From: Lachnospiraceae bacterium UBA3804
GTDB lineage: Bacteria; Bacillota; Clostridia; Lachnospirales; Lachnospiraceae
Length of the DNA: 64,000 nt
Direction of reading: 5' to 3'
Assembly: GCA_002368665.1 (NCBI GenBank)
Contig: DFEK01000008.1
Location: 62,001 to 126,000, forward strand
The notes beneath the pieces are model-generated. The model was not told the origin of the DNA and ran no database searches. It worked only from the letters and a program-made list of their open reading frames with translations. Shown here in pieces: positions 15,580 through 25,222 of the stretch; within the stretch, counting starts at the first letter, position 1; each line of letters opens with the position of its first letter. The translations under genes and the position numbers were made by a program.

Positions 15580-15601
15580 TCGAATTAAAGCGGAATATAA
15601 T
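15573..15601 (+). promoter_or_regulatory. pyrG promoter
   Basis: Perfect TTGACA (15573-15578) and TATAAT (15596-15601) with a 17-base spacer. Transcription should begin near 15608, directly before the attenuator hairpin. Confidence 0.88.
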
Positions 15602-15611
15602 TGTTTTTGTG

Positions 15612-15662
15612 AAAGACAATGGCGTCTTTAGTGGGTAAAGTGCCCGCTAAAGGCGCTTTTTT
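15612..15662 (+). promoter_or_regulatory. pyrG leader attenuator: hexaloop hairpin overlapping an intrinsic terminator
   Basis: AAAGAC (15612-15617) pairs perfectly with GTCTTT (15624-15629) around loop AATGGC. The overlapping terminator pairs 15622-15635 with 15643-15656 (14 bp) and ends in six Ts. The hairpin and the first bases of the terminator match glnN attenuator 1 (CAATGGCGTCTTT), while the rest of the stem differs in sequence but keeps pairing. Bacillus pyrG attenuation depends on an initial GGGC for G addition, which is not present here. Confidence 0.78.
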
Positions 15663-15689
15663 CATTTTCAGGGGTAAAGGAGGAAGGAC

Positions 15690-17294
15690 ATGACCAAGTA
15701 CATTTTTGTTACCGGCGGTGTTGTTTCGGGACTGGGAAAAGGAATCACGGCAGCTTCACTGGGACGTCTTTTAAAGGCCAGAGGACTGAAGGTTGCCGCA
15801 CAGAAACTGGACCCTTATATCAATGTGGATCCCGGTACAATGAGCCCTTTTCAGCATGGAGAAGTCTATGTTACCGAAGACGGTGCGGAAACGGATCTGG
15901 ACCTTGGCCATTATGAGCGTTTCATTGATGAGGACTTAAACAAATATTCCAACTTAACCACCGGAAAAGTGTATTGGAATGTTTTAAACAAGGAGCGCCG
16001 AGGAGAGTATCTTGGCTCTACCGTGCAGGTGATCCCGCATATTACGAACGAGATCAAGGAATTTGTTTACCGCGTGGGTAAGAAGACCGAAGCGGATGTG
16101 GTGATCACGGAGATCGGCGGTACGATCGGTGATATCGAGTCACAGCCGTTCATCGAGGCGGTAAGACAGATCTCTTTGGAGGTTGGACGCGAGAACAGTT
16201 TGTTCATCCATGTAACTCTGGTGCCTTTCCTGCACGGATCGGACGAACATAAATCCAAACCCACCCAGCACTCCGTCAAGGAACTGCAGGGAATGGGAAT
16301 CAACCCGAATATCATCGTGCTTCGTTGCGATGAACCGCTCGAGGAATCGATCTTTAAAAAGATCTCGCTTTTCTGCAACGTCAAAGAGGACTGCGTGATC
16401 GAAAACATCACACTTCCCGTGCTGTATGAAGCACCTCTGATGCTGGAGAAATCCAATTTTTCCTCCGTGGTTTTAAGGGAACTTGGAATCAAGGCCGCCA
16501 ATCCCGACTTAAAGGAATGGACGGAAATGGTGGAGAAGATCAAGACCAGAACAAGAAATGTCCGTATCGGTCTGGTCGGGAAATACGTGGAGTTGCATGA
16601 CGCATATCTTTCGGTTGCGGAGGCACTTCGCCATGCGGGTTATGCGCAGGATGCGAATGTGGATATCGAATGGATCGATTCCGAATTGATCAAAGAATCC
16701 AATGTGGAAGAAAAATTAAAAGGCCTGCACGGTATCATTGTTCCCGGAGGCTTCGGAAGCCGCGGAATCGAAGGCATGATCCTTTCCGCCAAATATGCAA
16801 GGGAACATCATCTGGCATACTTCGGAATCTGCCTCGGCATGCAGATCGCGGTAATTGAATATGCGAGAAATGTGGCCAATATCGCGGATGCCAATTCCGG
16901 TGAATTCGATGAAGTATGCAAAAACAAAGTAATCGATTTCATGCCCGGACAGAGTGATGACATCGATAAGGGCGGAACACTGCGACTCGGTGCATACCCT
17001 TGCGTGATCAAGCCGGGAACCGTAATGGAAAGATGCTACGGTGTGAGCGAGATCAGTGAACGTCACCGTCACCGCTATGAATTCAACAATGACTACAGGG
17101 AAACACTTCAGGCAGCAGGTCTTACCTTAAGCGGACAGTCGCCCGACGGACAGTTGATCGAAACGGTTGAACTATCGGACAGAGATTTCTATGTCGGAGT
17201 GCAGTATCATCCGGAATTCAAGTCAAGACCCAACCGCCCGCATCCTTTATTTAAGGGATTTATCGGAGCGGCATTAAATAATACGCAACAGTAA
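15690..17294 (+). CDS. pyrG: CTP synthase
   Basis: Makes CTP from UTP, ATP and glutamine. The N-terminal amidoligase domain opens KYIFVTGGVVSGLGKGITAASLGRLL with the ATP loop, and the C-terminal class I glutaminase has GICLGMQIAVIEYAR with the nucleophilic cysteine and the YHPEF histidine/glutamate pair near the end. At 534 residues it is full length. AAAGGAGGA precedes the start. It is the first gene of a tight run with purF, carA, carB, dapF and dapL, behind a conditional terminator that probably affects the whole operon. Confidence 0.97.
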   Translation: MTKYIFVTGGVVSGLGKGITAASLGRLLKARGLKVAAQKLDPYINVDPGTMSPFQHGEVYVTEDGAETDLDLGHYERFIDEDLNKYSNLTTGKVYWNVLNKERRGEYLGSTVQVIPHITNEIKEFVYRVGKKTEADVVITEIGGTIGDIESQPFIEAVRQISLEVGRENSLFIHVTLVPFLHGSDEHKSKPTQHSVKELQGMGINPNIIVLRCDEPLEESIFKKISLFCNVKEDCVIENITLPVLYEAPLMLEKSNFSSVVLRELGIKAANPDLKEWTEMVEKIKTRTRNVRIGLVGKYVELHDAYLSVAEALRHAGYAQDANVDIEWIDSELIKESNVEEKLKGLHGIIVPGGFGSRGIEGMILSAKYAREHHLAYFGICLGMQIAVIEYARNVANIADANSGEFDEVCKNKVIDFMPGQSDDIDKGGTLRLGAYPCVIKPGTVMERCYGVSEISERHRHRYEFNNDYRETLQAAGLTLSGQSPDGQLIETVELSDRDFYVGVQYHPEFKSRPNRPHPLFKGFIGAALNNTQQ

Positions 17295-17312
17295 CAACAG
17301 AGGTTGAAGCAG

Positions 17313-18782
17313 ATGAGTATCCACGAGGAATGCGGAGTTTTCGGAATCATATCAAACAGTACTACGGATGTGGGGCAAATAGCCTACTATGGATTGTATG
17401 CGCTTCAACACAGGGGTCAGGAAGGCTGCGGGATCGTAGTAAACCATGACGGACTTTTCACATCCCATAAAGATCTGGGACTGGTCAGTGAAGTGTTCGG
17501 CGCGGAAGAACTGTCCAAACTACCGGCCGGAGAGATGGCGGTCGGTCATGTCAGATACGGTACCACGGGCGGAAACTCAAGAAGCAACTGCCAACCGATC
17601 GAAGTCAATCACCAGAAAGGCAGGATGGCACTTGCGCACAACGGAAATCTTTCGAATGCGGCAGACCTTCGGGATGAGCTTGAACTCTCCGGTGCCATTT
17701 TTCATACGACATCCGATACCGAAACAATTGCATATATCATCACCAAAGAGCGGATACGCTGCGGTTCCATCGAGGATGCTTTGACGAATGCCATGGAGAC
17801 GCTTCAGGGGGCGTATTCGCTTGTTTTATTGTCTCCCCAGAAACTGATCTGCGCCAGGGATCCCCACGGATTCCGGCCTTTATGTTTCGGACAAACGAAG
17901 GACGGATCTTATGTCGTTGCTTCCGAAAGCTGTGCAATTCATGCAGTCGGCGGCGAATTCATCCGTGACGTGGAGCCCGGTGAAATCCTGGTATTTACGA
18001 AAGATGACGAAAACGGCGAGGTGAAAATGCAGTCCATTCAGCGCCACTGCTACAGACAGGAACGTAAGATCTGCATTTTCGAATACATCTATTTCGCAAG
18101 ACCGGATTCGGTGATTGACGGTATTTCGGTTCATTCGGCGAGAGTAAGTGCCGGAAGGGAACTTGCGAAAGTCCATCCGGTGGATGCCGATATGGTCATC
18201 GGTGTACCGGACTCCGGACTGGACGCGGCAATCGGTTACAGTCTGGAATCACATATCCCTTACGGTATGGGACTGATCAAGAATAAATACATCGGCCGGA
18301 CCTTCATCGCTCCGGATCACAGAATGGATCAGGTGAAGATCAAACTTGCGGCCATCGAAGATGTGGTAAGGGATAAAAGAATTATATTGATCGATGATTC
18401 CATTGTCCGGGGAACAACCAGCAAACGACTTGTCAATCTGCTCAGGGAAGCCGGTGCCAAAGAAATCCATATGCGGATCTCGGCTCCTCCTTTTCTGCAT
18501 CCCTGTTATTACGGAACGGACATTGATTCCGAGGAGCATTTGATCGCAAATAAACACAGCGTTCCCCAAATTGCGGATATCATCGGAGTGGACACTTTGG
18601 GATACCTTCCGGTAGAGAAATTGGGATGCTTAATGCAGGAGCGATATGCGGATTATTTCAGCGGATACTGTTCCGCATGCTTTGACGGTAAATATCCGAC
18701 GGCCATTCCCAAAGAGAATGCCAAGAACCGTTTTGAACGACCTTTATCCGAAGTAAAATCGATGAAAACAAAAGAATCCTAA
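17313..18782 (+). CDS. purF: Amidophosphoribosyltransferase
   Basis: First committed step of purine synthesis: PRPP plus glutamine to phosphoribosylamine. The 489-residue protein starts MSIHEECGVFGI, so a short propeptide is probably removed to expose Cys7 as the Ntn nucleophile. YGLYALQHRGQEGCGI follows, and the PRPP loop RIILIDDSIVRGTTSKR lies near residue 350. Cysteines in KICIFEYIYFARPD and YCSACFDGKYP fit the 4Fe-4S site of Bacillus-type enzymes. ATG 17313 is chosen over a TTG at 17304. It is 18 bases from pyrG. Confidence 0.96.
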   Translation: MSIHEECGVFGIISNSTTDVGQIAYYGLYALQHRGQEGCGIVVNHDGLFTSHKDLGLVSEVFGAEELSKLPAGEMAVGHVRYGTTGGNSRSNCQPIEVNHQKGRMALAHNGNLSNAADLRDELELSGAIFHTTSDTETIAYIITKERIRCGSIEDALTNAMETLQGAYSLVLLSPQKLICARDPHGFRPLCFGQTKDGSYVVASESCAIHAVGGEFIRDVEPGEILVFTKDDENGEVKMQSIQRHCYRQERKICIFEYIYFARPDSVIDGISVHSARVSAGRELAKVHPVDADMVIGVPDSGLDAAIGYSLESHIPYGMGLIKNKYIGRTFIAPDHRMDQVKIKLAAIEDVVRDKRIILIDDSIVRGTTSKRLVNLLREAGAKEIHMRISAPPFLHPCYYGTDIDSEEHLIANKHSVPQIADIIGVDTLGYLPVEKLGCLMQERYADYFSGYCSACFDGKYPTAIPKENAKNRFERPLSEVKSMKTKES

Positions 18783-18794
18783 GAGGCAGTAAGA

Positions 18795-19895
18795 ATGAAC
18801 TACAATCGTAAACTGATTCTGGAAAACAAAGAAGAATATTACGGATTCGGGTTTGGTGATCCCAAACAGGCGGTTTTTGAAATCGTATTCAATACCTCCA
18901 TGGTAGGGTATCAGGAAATCCTTTCGGATCCGTCTTACACCGATCAGGCGGTTGTCATGACTTATCCGCTGATCGGAAATTACGGTATGGCGGAGGAAGA
19001 TTATGAGAGTGAGAAACCGACCATCGGTGCGCTGATTGTGCGTGAATACAATCCGGAGCCATCCAATTTCAGAAGCAAAAGAAGCCTGGAAGATGTCATG
19101 AATGAGTATGGAATCGCAGGCGTTTCCGGGATCGATACCAGAAAGTTAAATCGTACCATACGGGATCATGGTTCGATGAAAGTATTGATCACCGATGCAT
19201 CCACATCGTTGGAAGAAGGGTTGAAGATCCTCTCCGAAACGACTCTGCCAAACGATGCGGTCAGACGTGTCAGTCGAAAGACCATGGCATATTATCCGGC
19301 AACTTCCGCACCCGATGGCAAACTTTATCATGTGGTTGCCATTGACTGCGGCATGAAATTAAATATCGTCCGCTCGATGAATGCAAGAGGCATCAACGTA
19401 ACCGTTGTTCCCTGGAATACAAGCCCGGATATGATCAAGCCGCTGCATCCGGACGGTGTTTTCCTTTCGAACGGACCCGGAGATCCGACGGATGTTCCCG
19501 AAGTGATCGAAACGGTCAAGAGCCTGATCGGCAAAGTCCCAATCTTCGGTATCTGCTTAGGACACCAGATTTTAAGCCTTGCATACGGTGCCAAAACGTA
19601 TAAGTTAAAATTCGGTCACCGCGGCGGAAACCATCCGGTGAAAAACAGAAAAACAAACCGTATCGAGATTACATCACAGAACCACTCTTACGCGGTCGAT
19701 GATCAAAGCATTGCAAATACTCCTCTTACGGTAACACATATCAATCTTTTGGATCAGACCGTCGAGGGTGTGGAGTGCGAAAAGGATTTTTCCTTCAGTG
19801 TACAGTACCATCCGGAAAGTGCTCCGGGACCGCAGGACAGTGCGTATTTGTTTGATGCGTTTCTTCGAAACATGGAAAGTTATAAGAACAGATAA
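18795..19895 (+). CDS. carA: Carbamoyl phosphate synthase small (glutaminase) subunit
   Basis: Hydrolyses glutamine and passes ammonia to CarB for carbamoyl phosphate, used for pyrimidines and arginine. At 366 residues it is full length. The N-terminal domain has the typical FNTSMVGYQEILSDPSYTDQ. The class I glutaminase has FGICLGHQILSLAYG with the catalytic cysteine near residue 255 and QYHPESAPGP with the histidine and glutamate. It sits 12 bases after purF and 14 before carB. Confidence 0.96.
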   Translation: MNYNRKLILENKEEYYGFGFGDPKQAVFEIVFNTSMVGYQEILSDPSYTDQAVVMTYPLIGNYGMAEEDYESEKPTIGALIVREYNPEPSNFRSKRSLEDVMNEYGIAGVSGIDTRKLNRTIRDHGSMKVLITDASTSLEEGLKILSETTLPNDAVRRVSRKTMAYYPATSAPDGKLYHVVAIDCGMKLNIVRSMNARGINVTVVPWNTSPDMIKPLHPDGVFLSNGPGDPTDVPEVIETVKSLIGKVPIFGICLGHQILSLAYGAKTYKLKFGHRGGNHPVKNRKTNRIEITSQNHSYAVDDQSIANTPLTVTHINLLDQTVEGVECEKDFSFSVQYHPESAPGPQDSAYLFDAFLRNMESYKNR

Positions 19896-19909
19896 AGAAA
19901 GGCAATGTT

Positions 19910-22900
19910 ATGCCAAAGAGAACGGATTTACACAAAATACTGGTAATAGGCTCCGGCCCGATCGTCATCGGACAGGCTGCGGAATTTGATTATGCGGGAA
20001 CACAGGCGTGTCTGGCATTAAAAGAAGAGGGATACGAAGTGGTGCTCTGCAATTCGAACCCCGCAACCATCATGACGGATACGACCATCGCCGACAAAGT
20101 CTATATGGAGCCGCTGACGTTGGAATATATCGCCAAGATCATCCGCTACGAACGCCCCGATGCAATCCTTCCCGGAATCGGCGGACAGACCGGATTAAAC
20201 CTTGCCATGCAGCTTCAGAAAAAAGGCATTTTGGAAGAGACGCAGACGGAACTTCTCGGTACGAAGAGCGAGAGTATTGAAAGAGCCGAAGACAGGGAAC
20301 TGTTTAAGGAATTATGCGAAAGCCTCGGCGAGCCTGTTTTACCGTCCGAGATTGCAAGTTCGATGGAAGAGGGCCGCAAAGCCATGGAAGACATCGGCCT
20401 TCCGGTTGTGCTTCGTCCCGCCTTTACGTTAGGCGGAACCGGCGGCGGATTTGCGGAAACCGTGGAAGAGTTTGATGAGGTGATGAAAAATGCCCTTTCG
20501 CTTTCTCCAGTGCATCAGGTTCTGATCGAAAAGAGCATCAAAGGCTTTAAGGAGATCGAATATGAGGTAATGCGTGATGCAAACGATACCGCGATCACCA
20601 TCTGTAACATGGAAAACCTTGATCCCGTCGGAATCCATACCGGCGATTCGATCGTTGTCTGTCCATCCCAGACACTGACCAACAAAGAGTATCATATGCT
20701 GCGTGACAGCGCGTTAAAGATTATCCGCGCACTTCAGATCGAAGGCGGATGCAATGTGCAGTTTGCACTTGATCCGAACTCGTTTCAGTATTACTTAATC
20801 GAAGTAAATCCCAGGGTATCGCGTTCCTCCGCGCTGGCTTCCAAAGCAAGCGGTTACCCGATTGCGAGAGTCTCCGCAAAGATCGGTGTCGGAATGACTT
20901 TGGATGAAATACCGATCGCCAATACGCCCGCATCGTTTGAACCTGCGCTTGACTATGTGGTTACGAAAATGCCACGTTTCCCCTTCGACAAATTTGCGGA
21001 TGCAAACAACTCCCTGTCGACGCAGATGAAGGCAACCGGCGAGGTGATGAGTATCGGAAGAACCTGCGAAGAAAGCCTTTTAAAGGGTATCAGAAGCCTC
21101 GAAATCGGACTGTATCATCTGTATCATAAGAAGTTCGATGAAAAGGATACGGATGAACTTTTAAAATACATTCACATCGGTACGGACGATCGGATCTACG
21201 CCATCGGGGAACTGTTGCGCAGGGGCGTTTCGGTGGATACGATTTTCGAACGAACACAGATCGACCGATTCTTCCTTCGCAAATTCGACAGGATCATCGA
21301 GATGGAAAAGGAACTTTCCGGGGAAGGCGCAAAGAAGGACCAAGACATCCTCTACCGTGCAAAGCGGATGGGATTTGCGGATAAGGAAATCGCAAAGCTC
21401 TGGGGCATGTCGGAAGAAGAAGTATATACACTTCGTAAGGAACTGGGAATCGTTCCCGTTTATAAGATGATCGATACCTGCGCGTCCGAGTTTGAAAGTT
21501 ACATCCCGTATTTTTACTCGACGTACGAAGAAGAAAACGAATCCGTTGTACTGGATCAAAAGAAAGTTATCGTGCTTGGCTCCGGACCGATCAGAATCGG
21601 ACAGGGTGTGGAATTTGATTATTCCACCGTGCATGCGGTAAAGACCATTAAGGCTGCCGGATACGAAGCTATCATCATCAATAACAACCCCGAGACGGTT
21701 TCCACGGATTACACCTGCTCGGATAAATTGTATTTCGAACCGCTCTGTGTGGAAGATGTAATGCATGTCATCGATCTGGAAAAACCGCTGGGCGTCATTG
21801 CAACGCTGGGAGGCCAGACGGCCATCAATCTGGCCGAGCCGCTTCGTGACAGAGGCGTTACCATCATCGGTACGGACTGCGATGCCATTGAAAAGGCCGA
21901 GAACAGAGATGCTTTCGAACATCTGCTGTTAAGCTTACAGATTCCCCAGCCCAAGGGCCGTGCGGTAACGAGCGTGGAGGAAGGCGTAAAGGCCGCGGAA
22001 GAAATCGGTTATCCGGTTTTGGTTCGTCCGAGCTTTGTACTGGGAGGACGTGCCATGCAGATTGTGGCCAAGCAGGAAGCACTGTTGGAATACTTAAAAA
22101 CGGCTGTGGAAATTGATGTGGACAAGCCTGTTCTGGTGGATAAATACATCCGCGGTAAGGAAGTGGAAGTGGATGCGGTCTGCGACGGAAAGGATGTTTT
22201 CGTACCGGGCATTATGGAACTTGTGGAACGAACGGGTGTCCATTCGGGCGATTCCATCAGTGTCTATCCCAGTTTCAGCTTATCGAATAAGGTCAAGGAA
22301 ACCATCCTCGAATATACGAAGAAACTGGGACTCGGAATCGGAATCATCGGACTTTTCAATATCCAGTTCATAGTCGATAAAGATGAAAATGTTTTCATCA
22401 TTGAGGTAAACCCCAGGTCTTCAAGAACCGTTCCGTTCTTATCGAAAGCCACCGGTTGGAGCCTTGCGGACATGGCTACACTTTGTAACCTGGGAATCAG
22501 CCTGAAAGAACAGGGCATCATCGAGAGGTGTATCGAGGGAAGCATTTATGCGGATGAAGACTCCCTGACTAAACACGGACTGCTTGCGTACTATCCGAAG
22601 GAAAAGGACCGCTACTACGTCAAAGTACCTGCGTTCTCCTTCTCGAAACTGCGCGGCATGGATGCGTATCTTTCTCCGGAAATGAAGTCCACGGGTGAGG
22701 CCATCGGATATGACAAGAAACTGCATCGTGCGGTTTATAAGGCAATGATCGCATCGGGTCTGAAATTAAAGAACTACGGTACCCTTGCGGTAAGCGTTGC
22801 GGATGAGGACAAGGAAGAGACGCTTCCGCTGGTGGAACGCTTCTACAAGATGGGCTTCAATATTGAAGCGACAACGGTGACCGGAGAATACTTAAGAGAG

Positions 22901-23161
22901 CACGGGATCAAGACAAGGATCCGTCATAAACCGAGCGAACACAGCGAGGAATTCCTTGACGATCTGAAGGCTGGATATGTAAGCTATGTCATCAATACCA
23001 GAGCGATTCTTTCCGGAAAGCATTACGGCGACGGCGTAGCCATCAGAACCGTGGCTGCACAGAATAACGTCACCATGTTAACGTCCCTTGATACGGTGAG
23101 AATGCTTTTGGATGTGCTCGAAGAAGTAACGATGGGAATATCCACCATCGATGCGGAGTAG
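19910..23161 (+). CDS. carB: Carbamoyl phosphate synthase large subunit
   Basis: Synthesises carbamoyl phosphate from bicarbonate, ammonia and two ATP. The 1083 residues contain two homologous ATP-grasp halves: the first begins KILVIGSGPIVIGQAAEFDYAG, the second KVIVLGSGPIRIGQGVEFDYS near residue 560. The C-terminal allosteric domain of the MGS type is present (last 140 residues). Length and order of domains are normal. It ends 15 bases before dapF and shares the pyrG operon, so nucleotide and cell-wall precursor genes are coexpressed. Confidence 0.97.
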   Translation: MPKRTDLHKILVIGSGPIVIGQAAEFDYAGTQACLALKEEGYEVVLCNSNPATIMTDTTIADKVYMEPLTLEYIAKIIRYERPDAILPGIGGQTGLNLAMQLQKKGILEETQTELLGTKSESIERAEDRELFKELCESLGEPVLPSEIASSMEEGRKAMEDIGLPVVLRPAFTLGGTGGGFAETVEEFDEVMKNALSLSPVHQVLIEKSIKGFKEIEYEVMRDANDTAITICNMENLDPVGIHTGDSIVVCPSQTLTNKEYHMLRDSALKIIRALQIEGGCNVQFALDPNSFQYYLIEVNPRVSRSSALASKASGYPIARVSAKIGVGMTLDEIPIANTPASFEPALDYVVTKMPRFPFDKFADANNSLSTQMKATGEVMSIGRTCEESLLKGIRSLEIGLYHLYHKKFDEKDTDELLKYIHIGTDDRIYAIGELLRRGVSVDTIFERTQIDRFFLRKFDRIIEMEKELSGEGAKKDQDILYRAKRMGFADKEIAKLWGMSEEEVYTLRKELGIVPVYKMIDTCASEFESYIPYFYSTYEEENESVVLDQKKVIVLGSGPIRIGQGVEFDYSTVHAVKTIKAAGYEAIIINNNPETVSTDYTCSDKLYFEPLCVEDVMHVIDLEKPLGVIATLGGQTAINLAEPLRDRGVTIIGTDCDAIEKAENRDAFEHLLLSLQIPQPKGRAVTSVEEGVKAAEEIGYPVLVRPSFVLGGRAMQIVAKQEALLEYLKTAVEIDVDKPVLVDKYIRGKEVEVDAVCDGKDVFVPGIMELVERTGVHSGDSISVYPSFSLSNKVKETILEYTKKLGLGIGIIGLFNIQFIVDKDENVFIIEVNPRSSRTVPFLSKATGWSLADMATLCNLGISLKEQGIIERCIEGSIYADEDSLTKHGLLAYYPKEKDRYYVKVPAFSFSKLRGMDAYLSPEMKSTGEAIGYDKKLHRAVYKAMIASGLKLKNYGTLAVSVADEDKEETLPLVERFYKMGFNIEATTVTGEYLREHGIKTRIRHKPSEHSEEFLDDLKAGYVSYVINTRAILSGKHYGDGVAIRTVAAQNNVTMLTSLDTVRMLLDVLEEVTMGISTIDAE

Positions 23162-23176
23162 AAAGAAGGTTTTGAA

Positions 23177-23989
23177 ATGAGATTTACGAAAATGCAGGGC
23201 CTCGGAAATGATTATCTGTATTTCTACGAAGAGGTTCCGGAGAATGTGGAAGAACTTGCAATCAGACTTTCCGACCGCCATTTCGGAGTCGGAAGCGACG
23301 GATTGATCTACATCTGTCATTCGGATGTGGCGGATTTTAAGATGCGGATCTTCAACGCGGACGGAAGCGAAGCGAAGATGTGCGGAAACGGAATCCGCTG
23401 TGTCGGCAAATATGTGTATGACAAGGGCTATACGGATAAAACGACCCTTAAAGTAGAGTCGATGTCCGGCATCAAAACACTGGAACTTACGGTCGAGGAC
23501 GGAAGCGTGAAAGAGGTTACCGTCGACATGGAATGTGCAACTGTCGAGAAGGAGAAAACCGTGACCGTAAATTTAGGTGACGGAGCCGAAAGCGTTCGCC
23601 TTCTTCCGGTCAGCATGGGCAACCCTCACGCGGTGATTTTTACCGAGAATGCGGAAACTGCGCCCTTAACGACACTCGGGGCTGCAATCGAAAAGCACGA
23701 AGCGTTCCCCGGCGGAGTCAATGTGGAATTCGTTCAGGTAATCAGTGAGACAGAACTTCGCATGCGTGTCTGGGAAAGAGGCAGCGGTATTACGATGGCC
23801 TGCGGAACCGGCACCTGTGCAAGCGTAATGGCGGCCATCTGCAAGGGGTATTGCAAATACAATACGCCGGTATGCGTACATTTGGACGGCGGTGATTTAA
23901 CCATCGAGATTAAAGAAGACAACCGCGTATTCATGACCGGTCCGGCAGCTTTTGTCTGCGAAGCCGATACGGATATCGCAAAGAGATAA
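23177..23989 (+). CDS. dapF: Diaminopimelate epimerase
   Basis: Interconverts LL- and meso-diaminopimelate, for lysine and peptidoglycan. The 270 residues begin MRFTKMQGLGNDYLYF. Both catalytic cysteines are present, in MCGNGIRCVGKYVYD (near 74) and ACGTGTCASVMAA (near 212). It is followed 12 bases later by dapL, which makes its substrate, so the two act in sequence in the aminotransferase variant of the lysine pathway. Confidence 0.96.
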   Translation: MRFTKMQGLGNDYLYFYEEVPENVEELAIRLSDRHFGVGSDGLIYICHSDVADFKMRIFNADGSEAKMCGNGIRCVGKYVYDKGYTDKTTLKVESMSGIKTLELTVEDGSVKEVTVDMECATVEKEKTVTVNLGDGAESVRLLPVSMGNPHAVIFTENAETAPLTTLGAAIEKHEAFPGGVNVEFVQVISETELRMRVWERGSGITMACGTGTCASVMAAICKGYCKYNTPVCVHLDGGDLTIEIKEDNRVFMTGPAAFVCEADTDIAKR

Positions 23990-24001
23990 AGGAGAAGAAA
24001 T

Positions 24002-25186
24002 ATGATCCGTTTAAACGAAAATTACCAAAACCTGAAAGATTCATATCTGTTCTACAATATCGCGCAGAAGACGAAGGAATATTTAGAGGAAAACCCCGGA
24101 AAGAAACTTTATCGTATGGGCATCGGTGATGTTTCTCTTCCGCTTGCTTCCGCCGTCTGTACTGCGCTTCATACGGCGGTCGACGACCAGAGTAAAAAAG
24201 AATCCTTCCACGGCTACATGCCCGAATGCGGTGCTCCCTCGCTTCGTCAGACCATCGCGGATTATTATAAAAAACGCAATGTGAAATTATCGCCCGAAGA
24301 GGTTTTTGTTTCCTCCGGCGCAAGCGACGAACTCGGTGACATCCTGGATCTTTTCTCCAAGGAGAGCACAGCGCTGATTATGGAGCCTGCCTATCCGGCG
24401 TATGTGGATGCCAACATCATGGCGGGAAGAAAGATTATCCACTTACCCTCCGGCGAAGCTAACGGCTTTCTGCCGGGACCTTCGGCGGAGCTTGACGCGG
24501 ATCTGATCTATATCTGTTCGCCGAACAATCCGACCGGCGCGGTATTTACCAAAGAACAGCTGAAAGAATGGGTGGATTTCGCCAATGAGCGCGGTGCCAT
24601 CATTATCTTTGATGCGGCCTATGAAGCGTTCATCGAAGAGAATCTTCCGCACAGTATTTTCGAAATCGAAGGGGCAAGAAGCTGTGCCATTGAAATCTGC
24701 TCCTTATCGAAGACAGCAGGTTTTACGGGCACGAGAGTGGGATATACGGTCATTCCGAAAGATTTGGAGCGCGGCGGACAAAACGTCAATGCGATGTGGG
24801 TAAGAAATCGTACCACGAAGACCAACGGTGTATCCTACATCCTTCAAAGGGGCGGAGCAGCGGTCTTTACCCCGGAAGGTCAGGAACAGATTCACCGCAA
24901 TATTGCGATTTACAAGAATAACGCCAAGGTGCTGATGAAAGTTCTTGACGAGCTTGGCATTACCTATTTCGGCGGAAAGAATGCACCTTACATCTGGATG
25001 AAGTGTCCGAACGGCATGGGCAGCTGGGAGTTTTTCGATCTTTTGCTGCGCGAAATCCAGGTGGTCGGCACACCCGGTGAAGGGTTTGGCGCTTGCGGAG
25101 AAGGGTATTTCCGTTTCTCAACTTTCGGTGATCCCGAGGATACCAAAGAAGCGGCAAGAAGAATCAAGGAACTGCTGAGTAAGTAA
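24002..25186 (+). CDS. dapL: LL-diaminopimelate aminotransferase
   Basis: PLP enzyme that converts tetrahydrodipicolinate and glutamate directly to LL-diaminopimelate, bypassing the succinylase or acetylase routes. The 394 residues begin MIRLNENYQNLKDSYLFYNI and include YRMGIGDVSLPL, CSPNNPTGAVF and the PLP lysine in SLSKTAGFTGTRVGY (near 235). These match DapL rather than general class I aminotransferases. Its position after dapF supports this. The operon ends at the terminator that follows. Confidence 0.94.
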   Translation: MIRLNENYQNLKDSYLFYNIAQKTKEYLEENPGKKLYRMGIGDVSLPLASAVCTALHTAVDDQSKKESFHGYMPECGAPSLRQTIADYYKKRNVKLSPEEVFVSSGASDELGDILDLFSKESTALIMEPAYPAYVDANIMAGRKIIHLPSGEANGFLPGPSAELDADLIYICSPNNPTGAVFTKEQLKEWVDFANERGAIIIFDAAYEAFIEENLPHSIFEIEGARSCAIEICSLSKTAGFTGTRVGYTVIPKDLERGGQNVNAMWVRNRTTKTNGVSYILQRGGAAVFTPEGQEQIHRNIAIYKNNAKVLMKVLDELGITYFGGKNAPYIWMKCPNGMGSWEFFDLLLREIQVVGTPGEGFGACGEGYFRFSTFGDPEDTKEAARRIKELLSK

Positions 25187-25188
25187 AT

Positions 25189-25222
25189 AAAAAAGGGAAA
25201 GCATTTACGCTTTTCCTTTTTT
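25189..25222. terminator. Bidirectional intrinsic terminator
   Basis: GGGAAAGC (25195-25202) pairs with GCTTTTCC (25209-25216), flanked by A-runs on the left and T-runs on the right, so it can serve both the rightward dapL operon and the leftward HAD gene. It extends into the last codons of the latter. Confidence 0.85.
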
